A stretch of 64,000 nucleotides of DNA from Cryoendolithus antarcticus (lineage: Eukaryota > Ascomycota > Dothideomycetes > Cladosporiales > Cladosporiaceae). Positions 1 through 11,537 of the stretch are shown in pieces. The stretch is from positions 1 through 64,000 of the forward strand of contig NAJO01000030.1 of the NCBI GenBank assembly GCA_002077065.1, given 5' to 3'. The position numbers were made by a program, and so were the translations under genes. Position 1 is the stretch's first letter, and each line of letters starts with the position of its first letter. Below the pieces are notes generated by a model that did no database searches, had not been told where the DNA came from, and saw only the letters and a program-made list of their open reading frames with translations.

Positions 1-103
1 ACCCTAACCCTAACCCTAACCCTAACCCTAACCCTAACCCTAACCCTAACCCTAACCCTAACCCTAACCCTAACCCTAACCCTAACCCTAACCCTAACCC
101 TAA
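1..103. repeat. Telomeric repeat tract, (CCCTAA)17
   Basis: Seventeen perfect tandem CCCTAA units begin at the first base. Read on the minus strand they are TTAGGG, the usual filamentous-fungal telomere repeat. The C-rich strand reading inward places the chromosome end at base 1. There are no degenerate units at the inner edge; the tract stops abruptly and AT-rich DNA begins. Confidence 0.98.
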
Positions 104-1374
104 AACTAGAAAAGAAGGAAAGAAGAATAATATTTATTAGTAGTAATACTAGGATTTAGATTTATTTAGTATAGAGTATATATAATTTTATAGGGTTAGT
201 AACTATTTTTTCTAGACTATAATAGACCTAGAGGACTTTCTAAAAATACTAGCTATTTAATAGAAATAGTATAGAGAGAGAGAAAATTAATAGTAGGTTA
301 TAGTAGTAGCTAGACTTTAAGAAATAGAATCTAGGAGGAAGTAAATTCCTAGGAACTAGCGATTATTATACCTTAACTATATATTAGCTAGAGATTACGT
401 TTTATATACTTATTAGTCTCTAGAAGTAATAGCTAGTAGTAGAAATTTCTAGCTTATAATTACTAGTAAGTAGATACTTATATATTTTTAAGTAGTTTAT
501 ACTAATTATTCTACGCTCCTAGTTATTTTTCCTAGACTATATACTACCTCTAGAATATAGGAAAATTACTCGCTAGGATCTAGATATTACGTATAGTAGC
601 TATAAAAATACTAGTAGTATATAACTTATAGTAATTTAATACTAGTAAGAACTAATTAGTAGAGGCTTAGTAGTATTTTCTATATAGTCCCTAGATTCCC
701 TAGAGTCTCCAAAAAATAGTCTCTAATCTATAGGAAATAGCTACGTTAAGTAATAATTACCTTCTACCTAGTAGTATTTTTACTCCTACTCCTATTTATT
801 CCGGCCTAGTTACTTACTATTAGACTAAGTTTTATATATGAAACCTACGCTCTAGACCTCGTAGAGTCTATAAAAAATGCCCGATATAGTATAGGAAGCT
901 TTACTAGAGCGCTAGATTTAATTTTCGAGATTTCCCTCGATTTCGGAAATTTAGAGTTTTTTCGGGGCTACTAGTTCTACTAGAAACCCGTCTTATAGGA
1001 CTTAGGATATAGCGGAGAGTAAATAGATAGTATATTAATAGATACTACTAACTCCTACTCCTTATATATAACGTATATAACTACTAGTATAGTAACTAGC
1101 TATATATACGTACTATATATCCTACGTAACTAACTCTACGTAACTAATCCTAATATAGCCGCTCTTACCTCGTTAGTTCTAAATCGCGATCTATACGACT
1201 ATACTATACTAAAGACGATATACCTCGCAAATAATCTTATAGAGTAGTACGTAAGCGCTCTATATAGTACGACTAGGCTAGGCCTACGCTCTCTTATATA
1301 GGCGAGATCGATTGCATTAACTCTACGCCTAAGTAGAGCGCGATCGAGTAGGTCGCTACGTAAGAGAAAGACGA
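104..1374. repeat. RIP-mutated subtelomeric block
   Basis: This stretch has almost no CpA or TpG. I count only four such steps between 104 and 1310 (near 710, 839, 878 and 1228), while TpA, CTAG and TAGTA words are everywhere and CpG is retained. That is the signature of C-to-T mutation in CpA context on both strands, which is classical RIP. All frames are broken by stops. The inner edge is sharp: the last clean RIP-like segment ends near 1375, where CTGCAAAGC resumes normal composition. The original element cannot be recognised by eye; a telomere-linked repeat or transposon is likely. Confidence 0.88.
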
Positions 1375-2547
1375 GCTGCAAAGCATCGTTAAAGAGCTTG
1401 GACGTAGTAGATTGTACAGCGGAGCGAACACTATCGATGGACTGTAGGAGACAGGATTCGCGACCCACGTTAGCAACGAGTTTGGCTGCTAGGGTGATGG
1501 AGGCATCGACACTGAACCCGATCGAGTCGCCGCATCAGTTCCCGCATGGCAACATCACGCACTTCGAGCCGCGCGACCTACGGCTGACATCATGACGGCT
1601 GAGAGTCTCTTCATCGAGAGCCACGCCATAGCATGCAGTCTGCGTCTCTAACACTCGCGACAGTGAAGTGGCAGCGTCAATCGCAGGTCCGCTCGGCATG
1701 GTCGGACAAGACGCGTCGCCCTGCGACGACATCGGCCTCAAGCGCACAGTAGCAGCATGGACTTCACATAATGTACCACGCCCAGTGTCAGAGTGCCATA
1801 CAGCTGGTCTCTCTCGCGAAAGTAGACACAGCGCCGCGCCACTGACCGATCAACACGGCCAGACTCGAACACGGAGCAAGACACTAGATCGAGCACATAC
1901 AACGAGGACGTTGCAAAAGGACGTTGCGAGTTCCGAAGGCATGCGAACCGTGTTCGGTGCTGCCACCATCATGACGTTGCGGAACTCATCAAGGCACACA
2001 TCTGCGACGGCAGTACCCTAGTGCTCTATACCAACGGAGGCAAGGCCGCCCGACTTGATGCATCAGCGACTCTGAAGGCTGTGTTTTGCGACCAGGCCGC
2101 TCTGAATTCGTCAGCAGCGTCTCGATCAACAGAGCTCGAAAGTATTGCCCGAGTCCTGCCCGAGTTTCTGCTCCCGTCCTTCAACCAACTGCAGAATTGA
2201 TGTACCGGAGCCTGCGCGAAAGGCATATCACTCTGTGTAGTCTGACGTCTCTCAACTGGTTTGTCATCTGCTACGTAAGATCTCGTTGCGTGCGTAAGGA
2301 AGTCATAGTGCCGATTGAATTGGCTCCTAGTTTTCTCCGAAACGTACATTTGTGTGCACAAATACTCCGAACTTCGTGACGCCGAAAAGTTGTCCCGGAT
2401 CCAGGCACGCTCGCCGGGAATACTGACGCTGTTCCCGACCCGTACACTCTGATGTGATCACGGCTCCGTTCATTGCATATATATCGTAATGAAGACGAAC
2501 AATTTACTAGACGCACATCTTGCGATTAACTGTATACTGTCAGCTGA
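1375..2547. other. Intergenic, no supported gene
   Basis: Composition is normal but no open frame resembles a known protein or shows convincing codon structure. The first 80 bases, which continue out of the RIP block, can be read on the plus strand as a short charged coiled-coil-like peptide interrupted by stops. They could be the unmutated edge of whatever was RIPed. The final part is the promoter of the epimerase gene. Confidence 0.5.
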
Positions 2548-3789
2548 ATGGCACCAAATATCTTGATCACCGGCGGCTCGGGCTACCTGGGAGGGAGTCT
2601 TCTTGAACATCTCAAGAGCAGTAACAACACTGTCTCTACTTACGGCCATGTCTACGCCCTCGTGCGAACCGACGAACAAGCAAAGCAAGTCAAGGCGCTC
2701 TACAATGCCACACCGATAACCATCAATCTTTCGAATCAAGCGGAGATCACTGAGAAGCTGATCGACAACAAGATCTCCATTGTCTTCTACCTTATCGATG
2801 CTTACAAGCCCGACACCCAGCTCCTCTTCATCAATGCTCTGGAAGCTGTGGGCAAGAAGCTCAACGTCACGACACATGTCCTGCACACGAGTGGCGCGAA
2901 GCTCTTCAGCGGCTTCGTTGGCCACCCTACCGACCGCACATTCAGCGACGCTGATGAGGATCTGTTTGAGTTGCAGAAACATCGACAGTCCAAGTTCGAG
3001 CCCATGGCAAAGGTAAGCTGGCTTGCTATGGACCAGGTCCTTCGTCCGAGCAAGCTTACGCAACGTCGCTGACATCTTTCCTCAGGCTACAGATGCCAAT
3101 TCGACGATCATTGAGGCTGCTGAAGCCAAAGGTGTCCGGAGTTACATCTTCATCCCTTGCATAGTATATGGCAAAGGGACGGGATTTGGCAATAAGATCT
3201 CAATCCAAACGACCGATATCGTGCGTGCAGCGAAAGCGATCCGCCGAGTTCGCAAGGTCGATGACCTGAACGGAGTGAGTGCGATCCTAGACTGGTAATC
3301 TCTGTGTCGGTGCTAATCCCTGTTCCTTCCATCAGGTCTGGCCTGTCAGCTCTCTTCATGATACAGTAACACTCTACGCTCACCTCTTGAGCAGGATGGC
3401 CACCGGCAAAGATATCGGATACAATAAGAACGGATACTATATGGCAGCCGCTGGATCGCTCCCCTGGGTCGACATCTATGCAGCAATGGCGAAAGCGCTC
3501 GCGAAGCGCAGCGTTGTCGACAGTCCCGAAGTGGGAGATGTCAGCGACGATGCGCTCGAGAAGGTGGCGCAGGCTATGAAATGTCCAAAGGTTTTCGTGC
3601 CCGTGTCCATGGGTGGAGTGTAAGTGTGCGAACATCACAGGGCGCGGTTCTTGACTGATCAGCTCGTGTTGCAGATGCAGTTTGCAAGCCGACCATGGGA
3701 AGGCGATCGGCTGGACGCCGAGAGACCCAGCCGAGCATATCTTGGCCGCTGCAGACGACGAGGTGGACCTCATCCTACAGAGCCTTTGA
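2548..3789 (+). CDS. NAD-dependent epimerase/dehydratase family protein
   Basis: Predicted oxidoreductase of the extended SDR fold, 350 residues. Exons are 2548-3012, 3086-3274, 3336-3619 and 3675-3789; the three introns have GTAAGC, GTGAGT and GTAAGT donors and CAG acceptors, and all phases match. The N-terminus carries the Rossmann dinucleotide motif (ITGGSGYLGG, residues 7-16). After intron 1 comes the family's FIPCIVYGKGTGFGN block, typical of fungal epimerase-like proteins. The C-terminus has the substrate-domain motif GWTPRDPAEHIL. The substrate is unknown: this subgroup acts on sugars, flavonoid-like or other secondary metabolites. It is the first gene from the telomere and lies head to tail with the sulfatase. 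The family call is secure, the reaction is not. Confidence 0.88.
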
Positions 3790-4239
3790 TCTTCGAGTAT
3801 ATGAGAAGAGCCTGCGTCCTTAGGGCCGGAGGTTGAGCTCTTCTCGATAAATAGCTGTTCGTGTCTAGCTGTGCTGCGGTCGAGCAGGAGCGAGTTGTGT
3901 CAAATGTGGCAGAGGTAGTATCTGCCTCGAGGTGGGAAAGGATAGGTGTAGAATATAGAACTTGCTGTCAAGTACGACACGCGCGCATCTTGGATCGAGT
4001 CATCTGCTACACTGGTCGAGCCTGACATCAGTTCAGGTTCCTTGTGTTCATGCGTCTGCGCCGACTTCGAGAGCGCATACTGCGCATTGATGCGTCCTTA
4101 GCCGATGGCGTGCTTTCCACCATGCCGTCTTTTTCTCCAGCACTCGTACCGATATCGCTGCTGTACCCTCAAGTGTCCACATCGCGATACTGACTTAGCT
4201 GATCCTCATGCGGCATACAAAAGCGACTGAGTAGCAATT
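3790..4239. other. Intergenic, promoter region of sulfatase
   Basis: No coding signal is seen on either strand. It holds the 3' end of the epimerase transcript and the 5' region of the sulfatase gene. Confidence 0.5.
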
Positions 4240-6098
4240 ATGAGACCACTCGTTGGCATTGTTTTGGCGTGGCTGTGTCGCTTGGCCGCGGCGAAGAGCT
4301 CCAAGCAGCCGAACATCCTCATCGTGCTAACCGACGATCAAGATTGGCACATGAACTCGCTAGACTACATGCCACTGCTCAACGAACACATCATCAAGCA
4401 AGGTACTCTCTTCGACAAGCACTATTGTACAGTCTCGGTCTGTTGTCCAAGCCGCGTGAACCTCTGGACAGGTCTCGCGGCACACAACAGCAATGTCACC
4501 GATCTCTTCCCACCATATGGCGGCTTCCCCAAGTTCGTTGCCGAAGGGCTGAACGAGAATTGGCTGCCCGTTTGGCTACAGAAGCTGGGCTATCAGACGT
4601 ACTACACGGGGAAGCTATTCAACTCGCACAGTGTTGATAACTACGACGATCCGCCTGTCAATGGCTTCAATGGCTCTGACTTCCTGCTTGATCCGTATGT
4701 CATGACCTCGTGCTTGATCCCTACCGTACTGACATGCACAGATTCACATACCAATACTACCATTCTCGCATGACTCGCGATGCAGGCAAGCCGGTCAGCT
4801 ATGAGGGGCAGTACTCACCAGATGTGGTCGCACACAAAGCCCTAGGCTTTCTCGATGATGCCGCTCAGCATGACCAACCCTTCTTCCTCGTAGCCGCCCC
4901 AGTAGCTCCTCATTCAGACGTCAAATTCGTCGGACGAGCGCAGTTCGACATGGCCAAGTATGCACCCCGACATGCGCATCTGTTCAAGGACTACAAGATT
5001 CCCAGAGAAGAGAATTTCAATCCAGACGTACCCAGTGGTGTGTCGTGGGTCCACAATCTGCCTCAGCTGAACGAGACAGTGATCGAGTATCATGACGAGT
5101 TTCAGAGATCTCGACTCCGCGCCCTGCAGAGTGTCGATGAACTGATTGAGCGATTGACTGCATCGCTGGAGGCCAATGGTCTGCTTGACAACACTTACAT
5201 CTTCTTCACCACCGACAACGGCTATCATATCTCTCAACATCGGCTCCCACCAGGCAAGGAATGTCCTTTCGAGACCGACATACATATCCCGCTTGCCGTG
5301 CGAGGGCCTGGAGTACCCAGCGGTAAGACTGCGAACGTCATCAGCTCACACACGGACATTGCGCCCACAGTGCTCAAGCTAGCCGGTGGCGACTTCTCAA
5401 ATCGCGATGGCTTTCCAATTCCTCTCACTTCGGAGGAGCTGACGCATCCAGAATCTGGCGAGCACGTCAATGTCGAGTTTTGGGGCCGAGCCATTCCCGA
5501 GGGCAAGTACGGTTGGATCGGCAATGACACTTTCCCGGCAGTTGGCGATACTGGACCCATAGCAGCTCGGTACAACACCTACAAGGCACTTCGCTTGATC
5601 GGTAACTCGTACAATCTGCTGTACACTGTATGGTGTACAGGCGAGAGGGAGTTCTACGACGTGGAGCGCGATCCGAGCCAGATGCGCAATTTGCTGCATG
5701 CGGATCATGTGGCAGGTCAGGCGTCGTACCAGCTTTTCGGTCGGCAATTCGAGCAAGTGGTTGCACGACTTGACAGCCTGCTGATGGTTACCAAGTCTTG
5801 CAAGGCAGCCACTTGCCACAAACCATGGTTAGTCCTGCATCCAGAGAAGCCAGTAAAGACACTCGGAGATGCACTGCGGCCGAAGTTTGACGACTTCTAT
5901 GCCAATCAGGCGCGCGTGAGCTTCTCAAGCTGTCCGCTTGGTCATCTCGTCGCGGAGGAGGGACCGCAGGATGTGAAGCCGTGGGACGAGGTGCTTCATG
6001 GGCAAGACAGCGGAGGAGATTCGCAGATTCCGTTGATGACGGAGCGGGCGAAGCGTCGTACCTTCGAGTACGGTGGGCCCATTGGTTGGTGGACATAA
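4240..6098 (+). CDS. Arylsulfatase, probably secreted
   Basis: Type I sulfatase of 603 residues that would hydrolyse sulfate esters. Exons are 4240-4694 and 4742-6098, with a 47-nt intron (GTATGT...ACAG, phase 2). The N-terminus looks like a short signal peptide (about residues 1-18, hydrophobic then AAAKS). NILIVLTDDQD supplies metal ligands. CCPSRVNLWTG contains the C-x-P-S-R motif, so Cys68 is the residue converted to formylglycine, and Arg72 is present. The second signature appears as FTTDNGYH, with a metal-binding Asp-Asn pair. The C-terminal part (ending near GGPIGWWT) is as in other fungal arylsulfatases. The active site is complete, so it should be functional; it probably scavenges sulfur or attacks sulfated polysaccharides or phenols. 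The physiological substrate is unknown. Confidence 0.93.
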
Positions 6099-6420
6099 GC
6101 GTTCCAAGTGACATGAGATTGCTGTGCCAATTCCGATCGGAGTCCTGTATAACACAGTGACTCCATATTACTCGGGCTTGGGAATCTTGCCTCCCTTGCT
6201 GAACGTCGCAAAGATCAATGCTATCGATGCACAGACTATGCTGAAAACTGTGCACTATTAGCTCCTGTCTTTCTCGTGCAGCGCCAAACACCCACAATTG
6301 ACCGAGTGGAATGCAGCGACGTAACAGGGTATCAGCAGCTTTCTGATGCGCCCAGTAGTATGCTGCACATAGCTGATGTCTTTCAGTGCTTGCCGTATGA
6401 TCTAGTCGAGGTCAGTAAGC
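6099..6420. other. Intergenic between convergent genes
   Basis: The 3' regions of the sulfatase (plus strand) and the first MFS gene (minus strand) meet here. No further gene is visible. Confidence 0.5.
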
Positions 6421-8129
6421 TCATGCAGGAACGAAAGTAGATAGGCTACGGACCTCTTCTCCGCCCTGCACACCATCGAATGTGCTCCTCAAAGTCGACC
6501 GCAACGTTGTCTGAAACGCAGCACTGCCACCGCTGACAGCTGCAATTGCGCCGATATTGGAGAACATGTACATGCCCGAGGCTGCAACCGCGACATCATC
6601 TTCATCCACTCCGGCTGCAAGACCCACAAAAGAGGAGCTTGCCACCATTCCATTTGCGAACCCGCCAGGGAAGATAGCCAGAGATCCAGCGGTGAATGTA
6701 TGGCCCTGCCACGTGAAGAGTAGCAGCACCATACATAGCAACGAGATTATGGGTCCCGCCACTGTGGAGGGTTTGAATCGGCCAGTATACTTGATCGAGT
6801 ATCCGGCAATGAGACCGCCAAGTGTGTTACCTACGAACGCCGGGATCAGATATGCGCCAGCCTGCCCAGTAGAAGCGTTTGTAGTTGTTTGGAAGTACAG
6901 CGGAACGGAGAGCATGAGCGACATCTGCGTCATGATGAGTAAAGTGAGTATGGCGTAGTTGACGACAACTGCATAGTTCCGTAGCAGTCGTAAAAGAAAG
7001 ATGGGCTCGTGCACATAAAGAGCCGATACTGTGAAGGCGATGGCAGACACGGCTGTTGTACCTGCGAGTAGATATATCCACTTCGACGACCATGCCAACT
7101 TGTCACCTCCAAGATCGAGTATGAGGCACGCGGTGACAATTGTTGTGCTCAGGAAGAACGCGCCGGCGAAGTCAATACGTCGAAGCTTCACCCACGTCGA
7201 CTGATGCGCTGCTTCGGTATCACGGATTGGGATGTGTAACGTCCAGGTTACCATTGCAATGGCTATGAGGGTGGGTGGTACTTGAGCTAGGAATGCCCTG
7301 TAATCGTGTAAGCATACGGCACGACAGTGACTTTCAAGATACACTCACCATCGCCAGCCGAATGCTTGCGTGAGCACGCCTCCGAGTACGCCTCCACAGC
7401 TCCTTCCCGTAGTTGCACTGATGTTAACGTAGCTTCGCATCACTGCGACCTCTTGCATTGGGACTATATCAGTGATGATGATGGATACCATGGACGCCAT
7501 GCCCGCGCCGCCAGCTCCTCTTCGCAAGGTCAGCAGCTCGCCCTCTTTCTCAGCGGATGAGTACTTACTGCACTGCGCGCCACATGATGACCTCCCACAA
7601 TGAACGTCCGAGTCCAGCACCTGCTGTGCCAATGGCAAAAAGGACGTAGGCAACAATGATAGCGGGCTTGCGTCCATATATGTCACTCAGCTTGCCATAA
7701 AGCGGCTGTACAGCACACTGAGCTAGCACATACGCCGACACCAACCAGGAACCTGAGTCCAGATCGTGGAACTCGGAAGAGACTCTGCCGTATGTCGCGA
7801 GCACCAGACTTGCATCTGCGTTCGCGACGAAGACGCCCAGCAGTAGCACTGACAGCGAGCCCCATGCGCTCTTGCGTACGCCTCCAAGGGATTCTCGACG
7901 GACGTGCTCAACATCGTCGTCGTCTTGAGGTAGGAAGTCAGCATCGCTGCGACGCTGGGAGGACCTATCAGCTCGTGATCCATATGAGGCATGATGAACA
8001 TACACTCAGGCGGCGATAGAGTGACGGGTAGTCAGGTTTGGTCAGTAATGCTGTGTGCTCATCGAGCGTCTCCTCGAATGGATCGTCATCGTCATAGACG
8101 ACTGTACCAGGCAATACGGCCTCGGTCAT
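6421..8129 (-). CDS. MFS transporter, Fnx1/VBA (vacuolar amino acid)-like
   Basis: Membrane transporter of 519 residues, assembled from exons 8129-8004, 7954-7569, 7519-7349 and 7297-6421; donors are GTATGT, GTAAGT, GTGAGT and all phases agree. The start at 8129 gives an acidic cytosolic N-terminus with a DEHTALL di-leucine-type sorting signal. Transmembrane helices start near residue 65. The MFS loop 2-3 signature appears as YGKLSDIYGRKPAI. Later segments include VGNTLGGLIAGYSIKYTGR and SGMYMFSNIGAIAAV. The pattern matches the fungal DHA2-like group that includes S. pombe Fnx1 and yeast Vba proteins, which load basic amino acids into the vacuole; some relatives export drugs. Family is confident, substrate inferred. 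Confidence 0.85.
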
Positions 8130-8767
8130 GACTGTGCGAGCCCAGTAGTAGAAGTAGTCGCGAGTGGTATCGGTATGGAGAGGAAGACACGCTTTGCCTA
8201 CGCATAGTCGTGCATTGCTAGACCAAATCTCGCGATAACGAAGTGCCACCGGAACTCACAGCCAGTGACTCAACATCGAAAAGACTGAATAAGGTAGCTA
8301 AGCAATCTCTGATAGCGATGCGTTTAGCCGGGATGCATTGCGTGCATGGCGATGGAATCACGACATCGCCGAGCATCGCACGACGTCGATGACTCCGATG
8401 CCGGGCTGGCATCGTAGCCAGAGCTGGCTGAGAGCCTTGAGTAACAAGTGTGCATTCACCATGTGTGCTATCGTCTTAACGCGGTAGTGTATGTGATGGC
8501 AGCAACAGAACACGAGATCTCAGTCCACGTTATGGTCTTTGGAACGCGAACACCACGACGAAGGCGAGGGGATGACCTGCCAAGAGCTCGCATTGGCCTA
8601 CGCGAGATGCATTCTACACGACACTGCCACGGTGCACGTACTGGAGTCAAGACAGCACGAGCTTGCAGCATAAGAATTGGTGGTCGAAATGTGTACATCG
8701 TGCTGCGTTTCAATCTGCCGTAAGATTCATCAAAGCTACCATACGCCCATCGACCCCCGTGAGTGTC
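8130..8767. other. Intergenic, promoter of MFS gene and 3' flank of DUF2235 gene
   Basis: No supportable coding region. Several short open frames occur on both strands but overlap each other and show no recognisable protein. Confidence 0.5.
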
Positions 8768-10874
8768 TTAAAGGCCACCAGCGAAGCTGTCGAAGTAGTC
8801 CGACGCCTCGCCGCGAGATGATGGCCGCGGCGACTTCGAACGAATCGTTACCGTCTCCCGCTCAACATAGTCTGACCCGTACTTCACTCCTCCCGAGTAG
8901 CCCGAATCGGTGCGGGAGATTGTAGGCGAGAGATAATTGCGGTCATAGCCTTCGTCTCGACTTGATCCACTTCCGCTCGTCACGAGGCGAGGTCGGCCAC
9001 GGACGATCCCATTCGCATCGTCAAGCTTACGGAGATAGTCTGGCGGTGCAATACGCGCCTCGAGACTGCCACTCCAGTGCGCCATACTCGAGTCGACGCG
9101 AGGCAGGTACGGGATCTTATACTCGGGGATGCTGACTTGAATGTATCCGCTCTTGCTAGCTTTGATCCACTCATAGCCAGAGCCAGCGCTGTCCGAGACT
9201 CTACGACGCTTCCACTGATTCAACGGCATACATTTGGGCTCATAGTTCCGAGTCTGAATGCGATGCCAGACCGTGGGATGGACAGTCTCTTTGAAGTCCG
9301 CAGTCTCGAGCTCCTGCTTAGTCTTGTCGTCGAAGGCATGATACTGACCCGGCTTGCGCACGTAGTCCCATCGATGCGTTGCGATCTCGGAGGCAATATG
9401 ATAGAATAGAGTCTGTGACTCAACAAGCCTACCATCAGACCAGTCGATGCGCCGCTCATGAGCTTCCTGCGGTGTTTGCGGCGGCACAGGGTCGTGTCCG
9501 TTCGGTGGCAGCTTCATCGAGAGGCGATTGAGAATCGGGTACTCAAGTGCCTTCGCATTGATCTGCAGCAAGTTGTAAGTTGTGAGCTGATCGATCATCC
9601 AGGCGAACGTAATCTCATCGACGCTGTTGACGTCGTACTTGGAGCTGCTCTCGCCACCAACGCAGGAATGGTAGCCTGGAAACCAGCATTGTCGCAGCTT
9701 CACCCCGGCGTCTCGGCATGCCTGATCAAGATAGAACATCGTAGGTGGGAAGTTGCCACGATGCTCATCTAATGCCAGAGCATGGAACGCATACTCGATC
9801 TCTGCCCGTTTGTCAGCCATCATCTTCATTGTCAACTGGTACTGACAGACTTACTCGGATGCAATCTGGTAGCATGCCAGTCAGCGTCCTCTCCCGGCTG
9901 TGGCATCCAACCGGGCATCCCGATACTGCCGACAGTGTCATACACGCCAACTACCTTCACCTTCGGGTGCTGATGACTCCATCGGCATATCCACTCGTAG
10001 CGTGTAAGACGCTCTCGAGACCCTGTTTCGAAGCCGAGTTCGCCAGGTCGCACGTAGTGTCTCGCCCACTCCATATCACGGAAGCCGCGTTCACCACCTC
10101 TGCGATCACGGTGCTTGTAGGCACTGAAGATCTCATTGAAGTAGTCCATCATACCGGGGCTGAGTAGACCGATCTGACAGATGAAGCTGGCGAGCGATCG
10201 AGCAGCGTAAGCGCCTGCCGAGTCAAGTCAGCAGTCGAGAATTAATACACCGAATGCGAACACGGACCTCGAGAGAATCCGAAGACAAATATTTCATCCC
10301 CGGGCCCATAGTTGTTGACAATGAAGCTATAGCCTTCGCAGACCTTCTCGTTGAGGCCTTGGCCCATTCCACCTGTCTATCGTCAGCAGCGTATCCTCAG
10401 ATTTGTCGAGTGAGAATGCGCACCTTGCGCAGCTTTGGTCAGCATGCTGAGCTTCCCCGTTCCCACGCCAGACACATAGTTTACCACCTGCATGATCGGC
10501 AGGCCTCGTTCGTCGCGCCCGACATTCGCAATGGCGCGGGTCAGTCGCGCGATGTTGGTGGGATTGTTCTCCTTGCCCTGGTCCGCGGCGCAGAATGTTC
10601 CATCGAAGCACACGATCAGTCGCTTGCGTAAGGTACTCGCTGGCGCAACATAGCTGCATGGTATGCACTGAATGCCTCCTCCATTCTCTCCGGGCCTGGA
10701 TCTGGACTTGCTCCTTGAGCGCGTGGTAGTCAAGTCATATCGCTCGTCTGTCTCGGTTGTTCTGTTGCGCGAGCGACTTCGTGCGCGTCCGTTGTCGTCT
10801 GAAGTCGTGACGATCTTGTATCGCGTGACCTCGTCGTAGCTGCCGACGCGGGAGTGACTCCTGTTGCTTGACAT
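8768..10874 (-). CDS. DUF2235 alpha/beta-hydrolase (T6SS phospholipase-like)
   Basis: Predicted serine hydrolase of 649 residues. Exons are 10874-10424, 10372-10268, 10214-9855 and 9801-8768; phases match throughout. An in-frame ATG at 10922 would add 16 residues. After a Ser/Arg-rich, probably disordered N-terminus (about 1-80) comes the DUF2235 opening RLIVCFDGTFCAADQG. The nucleophile elbow GFSRGAYAARSLA is formed across the second intron (GxSxG) and is followed by VYDTVGSIGMP, which carries a conserved Asp, and by YAFHALALDEHR with a candidate catalytic His. In bacteria the domain includes Tle1 phospholipase effectors; in fungi it is widespread with unknown substrate. The long Ser/Arg-rich C-terminus is also likely disordered. 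It could be a lipase; I see no signal peptide. Confidence 0.88.
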
Positions 10875-11537
10875 CTTGAGTGGTAGATGCCCGAGCCTTG
10901 GCGATGAGATGGCTAAGTTCACCAGCAGCGTTTTAAGAAAGGAAGCAAAGAAAAGAGAAGCGCACGACTTATCTGAGCCCCTCTTCGGGCAACTGGATTC
11001 GACAACAATGCAAGTCTTGCTCTCCGAGACGTATCATGGAGTGGATGGCGAGCAACGACAAAGCTCAAGACGATCGCCAATAGGAAGCCAGGGATGCGCA
11101 TCAGGCGACTTTGGCGTCCAATGACTGATGTCGCCAGCCCTGCGAGATTACCGAGTCCTTGGTGGCTAGACCGTTCTTGCGTGGGATATGCCATTGCAAA
11201 AGATTTGTGGCTGGCTGCCTGTCACGTGTCGCGCGCTGCGAAGCGAAGTTGCATGAAGCACGCGAGCAATGCCGGTAGTGAAATGCGCATGGCCATCGGT
11301 CTGGCCGTGAGGCACGCGGTGGGGTGATCTTGGCATGCATCTTGTTGCTGGTCGAGCTGCAAGCCACAAGTAGGGAGTGAGAAGTCTGCAGTGGAAAGCT
11401 ACATCTGGATCTGGTACAGTCAGCACGACAGCCCCGCTCTTGCTGACAAGCTTCCCCACCCCACGTGGCGTTCACACCCAAGCATGTTCAAGCCGCCAGT
11501 GAAGCACTTCGTAGAGTCTGCTGCGCGATGCACTGGC
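10875..11537. other. Intergenic between DUF2235 and GH3 genes
   Basis: Holds the promoter of the DUF2235 gene and the 3' region of the GH3 gene. Small opposing open frames are present without any recognised product. Confidence 0.5.

Noticed and set aside
1668..2021. 117-codon open frame near the telomere
   Set aside because: No recognisable domain, no splice partner, and overlapping open frames on the other strand; composition alone does not support a gene.
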